From Acidobacteriota bacterium (GTDB taxonomy: Bacteria; Acidobacteriota; Blastocatellia; Pyrinomonadales; Pyrinomonadaceae), in the NCBI GenBank assembly GCA_003223025.1, contig QHXR01000001.1, forward strand, positions 694,248 through 758,247: 64,000 bases of DNA, given 5' to 3'. Shown here in pieces: positions 1 to 8,779 of the stretch (the first letter of the stretch is position 1; the number at the start of each line of letters is the position of its first letter). The position numbers and the translations under genes are program-made. The notes below the pieces were generated by a model. It saw nothing but the letters and a program-made list of their open reading frames with translations. It was not told the DNA's origin and ran no database searches.

Positions 1-2
1 TG

Positions 3-1058
3 TCGCCGAACAACCTAATGTTTTTCGGAATCCGTGAGCCTTCGCCAAGGACAGCCGAGGATCATCGAGCCGGCGTCGTGATCGACCAGCGTGTCGAAAC
101 CCACACGTTTGACAGAACCGAGGCGGAGGGCGCGAAGACTTTCAATCTCGAGCTTCGAACGCCTCCCGAGAATGCCCGATTGCGGACGTCGATGATCGCA
201 TCGACTGGAACCGAAAACGAGCCCTGGAAATTGCGCGTCCAGCATGCGTCCGGATCGATCGACGCGTTCGTGAGCGGCGAACGCAATAAAAGTTTTCTCA
301 TCGGTCTGGGCGTTTATCTGCTACTCGTCGGTGGGATTGTGGCGATACTTCTTTCTGCAATGCGATCACGAGCATTCGCTCGGCGCCAGATCGATTTTGT
401 CTCGAGCGTTTCACACGAATTTCGAACTCCGTTAGCAGTGATATATACGGCCGGCGAAAATCTCGCGGACGGTGTCGCGAAAGAAAACGATCAGGTTTCG
501 CGTTACGGCGAGCTGATAAAGGGCGAAGGGAAAAAACTCTCGGCGATGGTCGAGCAGATCCTGGAGTTCGCCGGTGCGAATTCGGGGAAGCAAAAATATC
601 GGTTTTCGTCTACCGACGTCGAAGGCGTCGTTCACGACGCGCTGCATGAATGTCAGCCTCTTATCGATTCCGGCGGCTTCACGGTCGAGACCGATCTGCA
701 AACCGGTTTGCCGCCGATCGATGCGGACCGGGTTGCTCTCTCGAGTGCGGTACAAAATCTGATCGCGAATTCGGTGAAGTATGCAAACGGTTCGAAGTGG
801 ATCAAGATCACAGCTAAGAATGGCGGGGGACGAGTTAAGATCGCGGTTGAAGATAAGGGAATCGGAATCAGCAGCGATGATCTCCGCCAGATATTCGAAC
901 CATTCTACCGAGCGAAACAGGTCGTCGATGCGCAGATCAGCGGCAACGGCCTCGGACTCAACCTCGTGAAAAAGATCGTCGAGGCTCACGCCGGGAAGGT
1001 TTCGGTTGAGAGCACGCCGGGTATCGGCAGCGTCTTCACCATCGATCTTCCAAACTAA
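3..1058 (+). CDS. Sensor histidine kinase, 5' end outside window
   Basis: Membrane-bound histidine kinase that should autophosphorylate on His and pass the phosphate to the response regulator 2 nt downstream. The frame is open to the left edge, so the true N-terminus is missing; the first in-window ATG is at 18. Numbering from that ATG: a periplasmic-looking stretch, one membrane segment about 93-116, H-box SHEFRTPLA with His133, N-box NLIANSVKYA about 247-256, G1 DKGIGI about 279, F-box FEPFYRA about 293 and G2 GNGLGLNL about 309. All catalytic boxes are intact. No HAMP domain is obvious between membrane segment and H-box. The sensed signal cannot be read from what remains. Confidence 0.9.
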   Translation, partial: SPNNLMFFGIREPSPRTAEDHRAGVVIDQRVETHTFDRTEAEGAKTFNLELRTPPENARLRTSMIASTGTENEPWKLRVQHASGSIDAFVSGERNKSFLIGLGVYLLLVGGIVAILLSAMRSRAFARRQIDFVSSVSHEFRTPLAVIYTAGENLADGVAKENDQVSRYGELIKGEGKKLSAMVEQILEFAGANSGKQKYRFSSTDVEGVVHDALHECQPLIDSGGFTVETDLQTGLPPIDADRVALSSAVQNLIANSVKYANGSKWIKITAKNGGGRVKIAVEDKGIGISSDDLRQIFEPFYRAKQVVDAQISGNGLGLNLVKKIVEAHAGKVSVESTPGIGSVFTIDLPN

Positions 1059-1060
1059 AA

Positions 1061-1744
1061 ATGCGCGTTTTATTAGTCGAAGACGAACAGGGACTTGTAC
1101 TGACGCTTACGGATCGATTTCGAAGCGAAGGCTTTGACGTTGACGTCGCTACAGATGGAAAGTCCGGATTCGAGAAGGCCCTTACCGGTGAGCACGATCT
1201 GATCGTGCTCGATGTCATGCTGCCGAAGAAGAACGGTTACGACGTTTGTCGCGATCTTCGGCAGAAGGGAATTGAAACTCCGGTTCTGATGTTGACGGCA
1301 AAGGGCGAGACGATAGATAAAGTGCTTGGCTTGAAACTCGGTGCCGACGATTATCTTACAAAACCCTTTGAGGTCATCGAGCTGCTCGCGCGTATCGAAG
1401 CGCTGATCCGGCGCTCGCCGCATTCGTCGAGCGGAATTTCTGCCGACTCGTTTCGCTTCGGTGCGGTCACGATCGATTTCAAACGCGCCGAAGTATCACG
1501 CGACAATGAACCGATCGATCTCTCGGCGATGGAATTTAAGCTTCTCCAGCATCTTATCGAAAATCGTGGGGTGGTTCATTCGCGCGATCAACTGCTCGAT
1601 GCTGTTTGGGGCTACGACGCGATGCCATCGACGCGCACCGTCGATGTTCACATCGCGTGGCTAAGGCAAAAGCTCGAAGCAAATCCAAAACATCCGCACT
1701 TCATCCAAACCGTTCACGGGATGGGGTATAAGTTTGTGAATTGA
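1061..1744 (+). CDS. OmpR/PhoB-family response regulator
   Basis: DNA-binding response regulator paired with the kinase just upstream (2 nt gap, one transcript). The receiver domain (about 1-120) has the acidic pocket ED at 7-8, phospho-acceptor Asp51 in VLDVMLP, the Thr79 switch and Lys101 in LTKPF. A winged-helix effector domain (about 130-227) ends in the typical HGMGYKF motif. Length 227 aa is normal for the family. The target genes are not evident; nothing nearby looks like a dedicated regulon. Confidence 0.93.
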   Translation: MRVLLVEDEQGLVLTLTDRFRSEGFDVDVATDGKSGFEKALTGEHDLIVLDVMLPKKNGYDVCRDLRQKGIETPVLMLTAKGETIDKVLGLKLGADDYLTKPFEVIELLARIEALIRRSPHSSSGISADSFRFGAVTIDFKRAEVSRDNEPIDLSAMEFKLLQHLIENRGVVHSRDQLLDAVWGYDAMPSTRTVDVHIAWLRQKLEANPKHPHFIQTVHGMGYKFVN

Positions 1745-1846
1745 GTTTCTAGTTTCTAGTCTTTGATTTCAACTTCAGTTTTCGCTTGCCGTTTCCTGGA
1801 TTTCAAATTTCAAATTTCAAATTTCAAATCTCGAATCTCGAATCCC
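1744..1846. repeat. Heptad (7-nt) tandem repeats
   Basis: The gap between the convergent response-regulator and DUF72 genes is filled by degenerate 7-nt units: TTTCTAG about twice, ATTTCAA four times, then ATCTCGA twice. The unit changes along the tract but the 7-nt step is kept. It is one member of the window-wide heptad class described in the findings. No clear terminator is seen. Confidence 0.8.
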
Positions 1847-1849
1847 ATC

Positions 1850-2560
1850 TCAGGTCACGATTCGTTTGAACCGCATCGCATCCTCCGTCATCACGTTGTT
1901 GTTGAAGAACACGTAAGACAGATTATCTTCGGGTAGCAGCGAGACAAGTTCGTCGAGTTCGCCATCTTCATATCGGTAACGCCACCCGCCGATGCCGTGA
2001 AGACGGAAATAGCAATTCTCCGGCGTGACAGTTCGGGCGACGAACGGATCCACGACATGCCAAAGATCCAGCTCGTGACAGATCTTGCTCACGACTTTCG
2101 CATCCCACGGCCCGCGCGGTTCCCATGCAAAATTAAAATCGCGACGCTTTATCTTTTTGAAAAACTTTCGGAGATTCGAGATATTCTCTTTGGTCTGACG
2201 AAACTTGGCAGGACATTGGAACAATATCGTTCTGGCTCGAAGTGCCGAGGCGCACGCGAGCGTCATCTCCAGACCTTCCTGAACGATGTCCGTCGGCTTA
2301 AAGAAGCCGGCGTCGTCTGCTTCCTTTTCAGTCAGTTTCTTTTTCAGGCGCTTGTAGGTTGGGCTTGTCGATTCGTGCGTGATCAATTGCCACGCTTTGA
2401 GCGTAAACTCAAAGTCGTCAGGCATTTCCGAACGCCACTTTTCGAGAGTTTTGATTTGCGGCGGTTGGTAGAAAGTGTGCTGGATCTCGACGCATTTGAG
2501 TATCTCGGCGTACTCATACTTGTTCATCCGAAATCCGCACGTGCCGATCTGAACATTCAT
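1850..2560 (-). CDS. DUF72 (YecE-like) protein
   Basis: 236-aa protein of the DUF72/YecE family, a TIM-barrel fold of unknown biochemical function. Family hallmarks visible: N-terminal IGTCGF, the segment EIQHTFYQPP near residue 30, FEFTLKAWQ near 50, and the C-terminal part with YFRLHG and YVFFNNN. The length is normal. It stands alone, convergent with the two-component pair across a repeat tract, so the neighbourhood gives no role. The nearby plus-strand ORF at 1997-2626 is a shadow of this gene. Confidence 0.85.
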   Translation of the reverse strand: MNVQIGTCGFRMNKYEYAEILKCVEIQHTFYQPPQIKTLEKWRSEMPDDFEFTLKAWQLITHESTSPTYKRLKKKLTEKEADDAGFFKPTDIVQEGLEMTLACASALRARTILFQCPAKFRQTKENISNLRKFFKKIKRRDFNFAWEPRGPWDAKVVSKICHELDLWHVVDPFVARTVTPENCYFRLHGIGGWRYRYEDGELDELVSLLPEDNLSYVFFNNNVMTEDAMRFKRIVT

Positions 2561-2638
2561 GCGAGAACGACGAGCAATAGATATGCCGAGCGATCGTGTC
2601 GGATTTCAGATCGCTCGGCAAAATGACAGTTCAATCGT

Positions 2639-4378
2639 CTAATTGGCCGCGCGGATCTCGACGTTCTCGATCACGTCGGTCACAGCGATCGCCACAACAC
2701 CAAAGTCATATCCTTTTCTACTCACCCGGAGAGAGCCGTTGAGTCCCGAAGGTATACCCTCGATGCGGAAATAGCCGAACGGATTCGTCAGTCCACTATA
2801 AGTCCGACCGTCAAACCCGATCAGATCGACACTGGCTTTCGAAATCGGAATGCCCGACGCTGTGACGACACGTCCGGTCATGTAAACAAGATTCGGATCC
2901 GACAACACGTTGATCCGGTAATTTTGGAACGCTTGCCCCGGTGCTCCGACTATTTGAACGAGACCGTTAAATATTCCGGGTGATGGTGCCGTGCCGACCA
3001 CCGTGGTCGCCGTCGGTCCGCTCATCAGTGTGATGCCACCGAAGCTTCCGCTGTTTAGTAAATACGTAAAGCCATTATTTGAAGGGACCAGTGTGAAACT
3101 GTACGGCACACCAGCTCCCGCGCTTGGGAGTAAAGCAAAGTAGTCGCCCGAAGCCTCGACGGCTCCGACATCCACGCTTGCGCCGAATGGTCTGGCGACT
3201 CCGCGTTCGTCCGTCGTGACGGCACTCGGCGGATTATTAGCCGAGCACGTTTGGTCGACCACGCAGTTTTGACCCATGTTGATCGCCGGCGATCCGGAGA
3301 GGGGCAAATGTGTCATGCCGAAACCGCCATAGAATCCCAAGGGTGCTAACAGAGGATCGACATTCTGCTGATCGGACATGATCCAACCGGTGCTCGTTCC
3401 GACAGCACCGATAATATTGTTGCCCTGTGAGACGAGGCCGCCGGCAGAGTTTGTGACGTCAGTCGATGCGGAGGCACCGCTGTTACCGGAGATGATGCTG
3501 TTGCGGATAAATCCATTCGGGTTTGTTGTTCCGCGATGAAGACCGCCGCCGTTCCCGTTCGAACTGTTGCCCGTTATCGTTACGTTCGTCAGGAGGAGAA
3601 GTGATCCATTCGAATTGATCGCGCCTCCGCCGCCCGTCGTGTTGCTCATGTTTCCGGAAAACGTGGAGTTGGTGATCGATACCGTACCGTTCGCCTGCAT
3701 CGCACCGCCGCCAACGGTTCCACCGCCGCTTACATTCCCGGTAAATGTCGAATTGAGGACCGTGAGCGTGCTCGTCGAGAAATTCTGAATGCCGCCGGCC
3801 GATGAAGTGGCCGCTGTATTATTCGCGATAACGCATCTGTTGATCGTCATCACGCTGCCGGTGCCGCTGTTGCGGATCCCGCCGGCATTTGTCGATGTGC
3901 CGTTGTTCGCAACGATGAGATCGAGCAGCGTCATAGTGCCCTCGTTAAGGATCGCACCGCCCGAATTGTTATTAACTGTGCTTACGCCGTTACCTGCGGT
4001 AAGCCTCATTCCGCTGAGCGTGACATTCGCGGTTGCGACGCCGCGGATAATGCGACTTGCATTGTTGCCGCTGATCGTCAGCCGGTACGCGCCGGGACCG
4101 GCAACGGTTAACGTCCCGTTGTTCATCGCGACCAACTCGGTTCCCGAGAGAGTGATCGTTTGCGGCGATGAGAAGAACGGCAGAGCGAAAATAACGATGT
4201 CGTTATCGGGAGTCGTGTTGGAACCGGCGATCGCCTCGCGAAGCGAACAGTCAGCGTCGCCGCAAACCCCGTCATTCGTGTCGGCGGTTTTTGTAACGAT
4301 GTATACGGCGCCCTCAATAGAGTAGACAGAACAAAGCAGCGCCAGCGCAATGCAAAGCGTTGAAAACAATCTGGTCAT
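2639..4378 (-). CDS. Secreted CSLREA beta-helix protein
   Basis: 579-aa exported protein. A signal peptide (about 1-23) is followed by a CSLREA domain (CSLREAI near residue 43). Then comes a long Asn/Gly/Ser-rich region (about 60-400) with recurrent NSTFSGN and ITGNSS motifs, typical of a right-handed parallel beta-helix. A last domain (about 495-579) resembles a carboxypeptidase-regulatory beta-sandwich (YMTGRVVTASG, FGYFRIEGIPSG). Such proteins are surface-associated and often adhesive or polysaccharide-binding, but the substrate is unknown. A strong SD (GGAGGG) lies just before the ATG and a good promoter is 105 nt upstream. Confidence 0.85.
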   Translation of the reverse strand: MTRLFSTLCIALALLCSVYSIEGAVYIVTKTADTNDGVCGDADCSLREAIAGSNTTPDNDIVIFALPFFSSPQTITLSGTELVAMNNGTLTVAGPGAYRLTISGNNASRIIRGVATANVTLSGMRLTAGNGVSTVNNNSGGAILNEGTMTLLDLIVANNGTSTNAGGIRNSGTGSVMTINRCVIANNTAATSSAGGIQNFSTSTLTVLNSTFTGNVSGGGTVGGGAMQANGTVSITNSTFSGNMSNTTGGGGAINSNGSLLLLTNVTITGNSSNGNGGGLHRGTTNPNGFIRNSIISGNSGASASTDVTNSAGGLVSQGNNIIGAVGTSTGWIMSDQQNVDPLLAPLGFYGGFGMTHLPLSGSPAINMGQNCVVDQTCSANNPPSAVTTDERGVARPFGASVDVGAVEASGDYFALLPSAGAGVPYSFTLVPSNNGFTYLLNSGSFGGITLMSGPTATTVVGTAPSPGIFNGLVQIVGAPGQAFQNYRINVLSDPNLVYMTGRVVTASGIPISKASVDLIGFDGRTYSGLTNPFGYFRIEGIPSGLNGSLRVSRKGYDFGVVAIAVTDVIENVEIRAAN

Positions 4379-4482
4379 GATCCCTCCTCAGTTTTCGATG
4401 TGAAGCCTTAAGTGGTAAAGCTCGCGCCGGCTGATTGGGGGAAACAGGCGACGAGAACAAATTTGTCTGCTTGGTAAATTTG

Positions 4483-4512
4483 ATTCTAAACGTGAAGAGG
4501 AAAAAAAGGCAA
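4483..4512 (-). promoter_or_regulatory. Sigma70-type promoter of the CSLREA gene
   Basis: On the minus strand, TTGCCT (4507-4512) and TAGAAT (4483-4488) are separated by 18 nt, a good -35/-10 pair. It sits between the end of the malic enzyme gene and the CSLREA gene and points at the latter. Confidence 0.6.
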
Positions 4513-4527
4513 GATTTTTACTGAATT

Positions 4528-5967
4528 CTAGAAGACGGATTCGCTAGTCGCTCGTTCGCGTCGCGCGACTCCGGATTCGTATGCTGCATCCTCGACTTTC
4601 GCCGCAACCGCTTCAGCGACCCGGCGATCGAAGACTGAAGGAATTATGTAGTCGGGATGGAGTTCATCCGGTCCGATGATCTCTGCGATCGCATTCGCCG
4701 CAGCGAGCTTCATCGCTTCGTTTATGCGCGAGGCTCGGCAATTCAATGCACCGCGAAAGATTCCGGGGAAGCAAAGCACGTTGTTGATCTGGTTCGGATA
4801 ATCGGAACGCCCGGTCGCCATGACCGCGGCAAATCCCGCGGCGTCCTCCGGCATGATCTCCGGGATCGGATTCGCCATTGCAAACACGATCGGATCCGAC
4901 GCCATGTTTTTCAGATCGTCCTGCGTGATCACACCCGGAGCACTCAATCCGAAGAACACGTCCGCGCCTTTGATCACGTCGTGCACATTTCCTTTTACTT
5001 TTTCAGGATTCGTATTCTGCGCGTACCAGTCTTTGACCCAGTTCATGTGCTCGGTCCGGCCTTCGTAAAGAGCTCCCGTCTGATCGCATCCGATGATATT
5101 TGTGACACCGGCTGCCATCACGATTTTTGAGCAGGCGACGCCCGCTGCACCAACTCCGTTGACGACGACCTTGATCTCGTCCATCTTCTTTCCGACTATC
5201 TTCAGCGCGTTGATAAGCGCGGCGAGAACGACGACCGCAGTTCCATGCTGATCGTCGTGAAAGACCGGGATCTCTAACTCTTCCTTCAGACGCTCTTCGA
5301 TCTCAAAGCATCGCGGAGCCGAAATGTCTTCGAGATTAATCCCGCCGAACGCGACCGAAATGTTTTTGATAGTTTGGACGATCTCGTGCGGATCTTTTGT
5401 ATTGAGGCAGATCGGAAATGCATCGACGCCGCCAAACTCTTTGAAGAGCTGACACTTTCCTTCCATCACCGGCATCGCTGCCGCCGGCCCGATGTCGCCG
5501 AGTCCGAGCACAGCGGTTCCGTCTGAAACTACCGCAACAGTATTTTTCTTGATAGTAAGATTGAAACGCTTTTCCGGATCTTTGTGGATCGCTTCGCAAA
5601 CTCGCGCGACGCCCGGTGTGTACGCCATCGAAAGGTCGGACCGGGTCTTTAACTGCATCTTCGAAACGACCTCGATCTTTCCGCCGAGATGCATAAGAAA
5701 TGTCCGGTCGGAAACATTCACGACTTCAACTCCATCGATGTTGTCGAGCGACGCGATGATCTCTTTGTCATGAGATTCGCTCGAGGCATTCACAGTGATG
5801 TCGCGCATGAGGAAATCTTTTCCGACGCTGACGATGTCAATGCCTTCGATATCACCGCCGGCCCGGCCGATCGCTGTCGTGATCTCGCCAAGCTTGCCGG
5901 GTTTGTTATGGATCTTTACGCGGAGAGTAACGCTGTAGCTCGCGTTCGGTGTAGGTGTATTCGTCAC
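4528..5967 (-). CDS. NAD(P)-dependent malic enzyme with N-terminal ACT domain
   Basis: Oxidative decarboxylation of malate to pyruvate in the cytoplasm. An ACT regulatory domain (about 8-80, beginning SVTLRVKIHNKPGKLGEI) precedes the malic enzyme core: SDLSMAYTPGVA, the metal-site region with FHDDQHGTAVV, and a Rossmann segment VVNGVGAAG. It ends near FDRRVAEAVA. The open frame runs 14 codons further upstream to a TTG at 6007-6009 and would add a hydrophobic stretch resembling a signal peptide; that makes no sense for a cytosolic enzyme. The GTG at 5965-5967, just before TNTPTPNASY, is preferred, though no clear SD supports it. Confidence 0.85.
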   Translation of the reverse strand: MTNTPTPNASYSVTLRVKIHNKPGKLGEITTAIGRAGGDIEGIDIVSVGKDFLMRDITVNASSESHDKEIIASLDNIDGVEVVNVSDRTFLMHLGGKIEVVSKMQLKTRSDLSMAYTPGVARVCEAIHKDPEKRFNLTIKKNTVAVVSDGTAVLGLGDIGPAAAMPVMEGKCQLFKEFGGVDAFPICLNTKDPHEIVQTIKNISVAFGGINLEDISAPRCFEIEERLKEELEIPVFHDDQHGTAVVVLAALINALKIVGKKMDEIKVVVNGVGAAGVACSKIVMAAGVTNIIGCDQTGALYEGRTEHMNWVKDWYAQNTNPEKVKGNVHDVIKGADVFFGLSAPGVITQDDLKNMASDPIVFAMANPIPEIMPEDAAGFAAVMATGRSDYPNQINNVLCFPGIFRGALNCRASRINEAMKLAAANAIAEIIGPDELHPDYIIPSVFDRRVAEAVAAKVEDAAYESGVARRERATSESVF

Positions 5968-6081
5968 AATTACAAAAAGTATGACGAAAAAAAATTGTCG
6001 AGGCAACAACGCGAATGTTCGGAGAAAAACTTCGCGGTCATTGAATGACGAATTAGCTAAGGCAGATGCGCCGCGTTTTGG

Positions 6082-6702
6082 CTAAACGGTCGGTCGGATC
6101 AAACATCGAAATACGCCGTGGATCTTGACGTGTTCGCCGGCCACACGAAGAACGTCATACCTTTCATCCGCCGGCCTCATTTCGATCTGCGAGCCTTCTC
6201 GAAAATATTGACGGAGTATCGTTTCTTTTCGCTTTATCGTTACCACCGCGCAATCACCGTCTCGCAAATATGAACGTGTCTCGATGACGGCTACATCGCC
6301 TTCACAGATATTTTTTCCGGACATGGAATTATCCGTGACGCGAAATGCACGGACGCTTTTGGGTGAAACGTCGCCGAGGATGAACAAGGGAAGAGCGAAC
6401 GCGGAACTCTCGAACGGCTCGGGCTCGAATCCATTCGACGGAGCATCGAGCCACGAGATCTCAAATGACGAAGGTGCGACGGCCTCGCTTCGGCCGATAT
6501 CGAGCTTGAAGCTTCCGTTCTCCCGCCGGCGTTGAAGAAGGCCCTGCTCCTCGAGTGCTTTTATGTGTTTTGCAATTCCCGCCTTTGACGAAACACCAAG
6601 CTCGCGTGCGATGAGCTGGTAAGAAGGCTCATAGCCGTGTGAATCGATATATCGAATTATGAAGTCGAGGACTTCTCTCTGTCGGCGAGTGCGGGTCGGC
6701 AT
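6082..6702 (-). CDS. LexA-like repressor, apparently without self-cleavage residues
   Basis: 206 aa with the LexA layout: a winged-helix DNA-binding domain (about 1-65, start TRRQREVLDFI) and an S24/LexA-type C-terminal domain (about 100-206). The nucleophile is kept as Ser126 in DNSMSG. The Ala-Gly cleavage site expected about 30 residues before it is missing (the region reads LFILGDVSPK). The general-base Lys position aligns with Leu163 (ETILRQ, where LexA has TVKR). If so it cannot self-cleave and may be a constitutive or differently controlled repressor. The expression lexA would imply an SOS role that is not shown, so no symbol is given. Confidence 0.75.
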   Translation of the reverse strand: MPTRTRRQREVLDFIIRYIDSHGYEPSYQLIARELGVSSKAGIAKHIKALEEQGLLQRRRENGSFKLDIGRSEAVAPSSFEISWLDAPSNGFEPEPFESSAFALPLFILGDVSPKSVRAFRVTDNSMSGKNICEGDVAVIETRSYLRDGDCAVVTIKRKETILRQYFREGSQIEMRPADERYDVLRVAGEHVKIHGVFRCLIRPTV

Positions 6703-6743
6703 CGGTGAAAGAGATTGTAATTCAAATTTGAAAAGTTGTCAGT

Positions 6744-7036
6744 CCGCGGTTTGTAGTTTCGTAATGGTTCGTCGTTCGTCGTTCGTCGTTCGTGGTTCCT
6801 TGTGCTGGTGGACGGCGGATGCGACTGGAACGCAGGCGTCCCCGCCTGCAACGTCGCGGCTTCCGCGGCGTCAAACTTCTCGGACTCGACAACGCGCAAC
6901 CCTTTTCGTGCTTCGCACTCATGCAGGCGGGGGCCTGCGTTCCAGTCGCGTCCGCCATCCACCACGAACCAGCTACGAACCACGAACCACGAACCACGAA
7001 CCGCGAACAACGAACCGCGAACAACGAACCCACGAA
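6744..7036. repeat. Large imperfect inverted repeat with heptad arms
   Basis: Between the divergent LexA-like and hflX genes lies a roughly 290-bp imperfect palindrome. The left tail has GTTCGTC repeated at 7-nt steps (about 6765-6800); the right tail has CGAACCA, CGAACCG and CGAACAA repeated at 7-nt steps (about 6962-7036). Inside, GACTGGAACGCAGGCG on the left is matched inversely by GGCCTGCGTTCCAGTC on the right, and the unique centre is about 70 bp. Open frames crossing it are artefacts of the repeat. It fills most of the space where both promoters must lie. Confidence 0.85.
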
Positions 7037-7039
7037 CTT

Positions 7040-7048
7040 TGGTATACT
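7040..7048 (+). promoter_or_regulatory. Extended -10 promoter of hflX
   Basis: TGGTATACT (TG-N-TATACT) lies just right of the inverted repeat, with GGAGGA at 7057-7062 downstream. No good -35 is seen, as expected for an extended -10 promoter. It implies that hflX translation begins downstream of about 7055. Confidence 0.5.
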
Positions 7049-7072
7049 CTTACCTCGGAGGAATCAGAACTT

Positions 7073-8779
7073 ATCAGCAGCGTTACCGGGTTTACTCAGG
7101 GACTAAAACATAGCCAGCTTCGCCGCATCGAACGTCTTGTTACGCGGCGTGTTCCCGCCTCACAGATCATTTCACCAGAGCTTGCGCGACAGATGTCCGA
7201 GATCTCACTTGAGACCGGTCGTCAGATCGGCGTGCTTATCAATCGCAAAGGCCAGGTCGAGTTCGTGATGGTCGGTAACGCAAAGCAGATCGAGATGCCC
7301 GACTTCGGGCGATCGCGTGCTGCGACCGAGCGTTTTCGCGGCCTCCGATGCGTTCATACGCATCTCCAAAACGAGAAGCTGACGCAGGACGATCTCACCG
7401 ATCTTGCGCTCTTGCGGCTCGATTTGATGTCCATCATCCAGGTCGAAAAACCGACTGGATTACCGGGAATGGTCTATTCCGCTCATCTTTTGCCGACCAG
7501 CGCCGCCTCCCTTCATGAGAACGGTGCTTCACTGCCATACGAGTTTCTCGAGCCGAACATTCCTTCGCAGCTCGACACGGATTTCACATCGCTTATCACG
7601 TCGCTCGAAAGCGAAATGGCCCGCGTCCGGCAGACCGCACGGGCACAGGATTCGAAAGGCGATCGCGTGATCCTTGTCGGAGTGACCGCCGGCCATATCG
7701 ACGAAGCAGAAGAATCGATGGCGGAGCTTGAAGAGCTCGCCGTCTCCGCCGATGTTTTTGTACTCGATAAAATAATTCAGCGGCGTCCGCAGATCGATCC
7801 GAAAACTGTTCTCGGAAAGGGAAAGCTCGAAGAGCTTCTCATCCGATCGATGCGTCTTGGCGCGGACATGCTTGTGTTTGATACCGAGCTTTCGCCCGCG
7901 CAGGTTCGATCGCTTTCGGAAGCGACTGATCTAAAAGTCATCGATCGGCCGCAATTGATCCTCGACATCTTCGCTCAACGCGCGCAGTCGCGCGAAGGAA
8001 AACTTCAGGTTGAGCTAGCCCAGCTTAAATATCTCTTGCCGCGTCTCGTCGTCGGACAGAATTCTGCATTCTCGAGACTCGCCGGCGGCATCGGCGGACG
8101 CGGGCCCGGTGAAACGAAATTGGAAACCGACCGCAGACGCGTTCGCGATCGGATCGCACAGCTCGATCGCCAGGTCGACAATCTTGGGCGCCAGCGTCAA
8201 GAGCGCCGGAAAAGTCGTGCGGAGAAAAACCTGCCGTTGATCTCGCTCGTCGGATACACGAACGCAGGGAAGTCGACGCTGCTAAATGCGCTGACACAGT
8301 CCTCCGTGTACGCGGAAAAGAAAATGTTCGCGACACTCGATCCGACATCGCGACGGCTTCGCCTTCCTTACGAACAGGAAGTGATAATCAACGACACGGT
8401 CGGATTCATCCGCGATCTTCCCGAGGCTCTCGTCGCCGCATTCCGGGCGACGCTTGAAGAGATCGCCGACAGCGATCTGCTTGTGCATGTAGTCGATGCT
8501 TCGAATCCGAGAGCCCTTCACCAGATCGAATCGGTCGATAAGATTCTTGCTGACCTGGATTACCGGTCGATCCCGCAGATCATCGTGCTCAATAAGTCGG
8601 ACCTTGTCTCGGCTGACGATATCGAGACTTTGTCGCGGCACGTCGTTCTTGACAAGAATGCTGAATGCGTGGCAATTTCAGCTAACGCACGCGAAACGCT
8701 AAGGCCCCTCGTCGAGCAGATCGCAGCGCGTATCGGAACTTTTAACGTCCAAGCAGCAAATCAAGCGAACCCGCTGTGA
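7073..8779 (+). CDS. hflX: GTPase HflX
   Basis: Ribosome-binding GTPase of the Obg-HflX superfamily that splits or rescues 50S/70S particles under stress. The N-terminal HflX domain ends in the glycine-rich GRGPGETKLETDRRR segment. The G domain carries Walker A GYTNAGKSTL, G3 NDTVGF and G4 NKSD. The frame is open far upstream, but that part is the heptad inverted repeat and is not protein. Homology should begin near ISSVTGFTQGLKHSQ. No ATG, GTG or TTG occurs in frame between the SD GGAGGA (7057-7062) and ATG 7194; ATC at 7073 is placed as a possible near-cognate start. The stop overlaps the next gene (GTGA). Confidence 0.88.
   Translation: MSSVTGFTQGLKHSQLRRIERLVTRRVPASQIISPELARQMSEISLETGRQIGVLINRKGQVEFVMVGNAKQIEMPDFGRSRAATERFRGLRCVHTHLQNEKLTQDDLTDLALLRLDLMSIIQVEKPTGLPGMVYSAHLLPTSAASLHENGASLPYEFLEPNIPSQLDTDFTSLITSLESEMARVRQTARAQDSKGDRVILVGVTAGHIDEAEESMAELEELAVSADVFVLDKIIQRRPQIDPKTVLGKGKLEELLIRSMRLGADMLVFDTELSPAQVRSLSEATDLKVIDRPQLILDIFAQRAQSREGKLQVELAQLKYLLPRLVVGQNSAFSRLAGGIGGRGPGETKLETDRRRVRDRIAQLDRQVDNLGRQRQERRKSRAEKNLPLISLVGYTNAGKSTLLNALTQSSVYAEKKMFATLDPTSRRLRLPYEQEVIINDTVGFIRDLPEALVAAFRATLEEIADSDLLVHVVDASNPRALHQIESVDKILADLDYRSIPQIIVLNKSDLVSADDIETLSRHVVLDKNAECVAISANARETLRPLVEQIAARIGTFNVQAANQANPL

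Noticed and set aside
5968-6009. Hydrophobic N-terminus of the malic enzyme as signal peptide
   Set aside because: The ACT domain follows at once and the enzyme is cytosolic; the first codon would be TTG without SD.
6962-7036. CRISPR-like look of repeated CGAACCA units
   Set aside because: The units are 7 nt and contiguous with no spacers, and there are no cas genes.
6659-7072. N-terminal extension of HflX and other ORFs across the inverted repeat
   Set aside because: The translation is Arg/Thr-rich repeat read in several frames; it lacks homology and precedes the promoter and SD of hflX.
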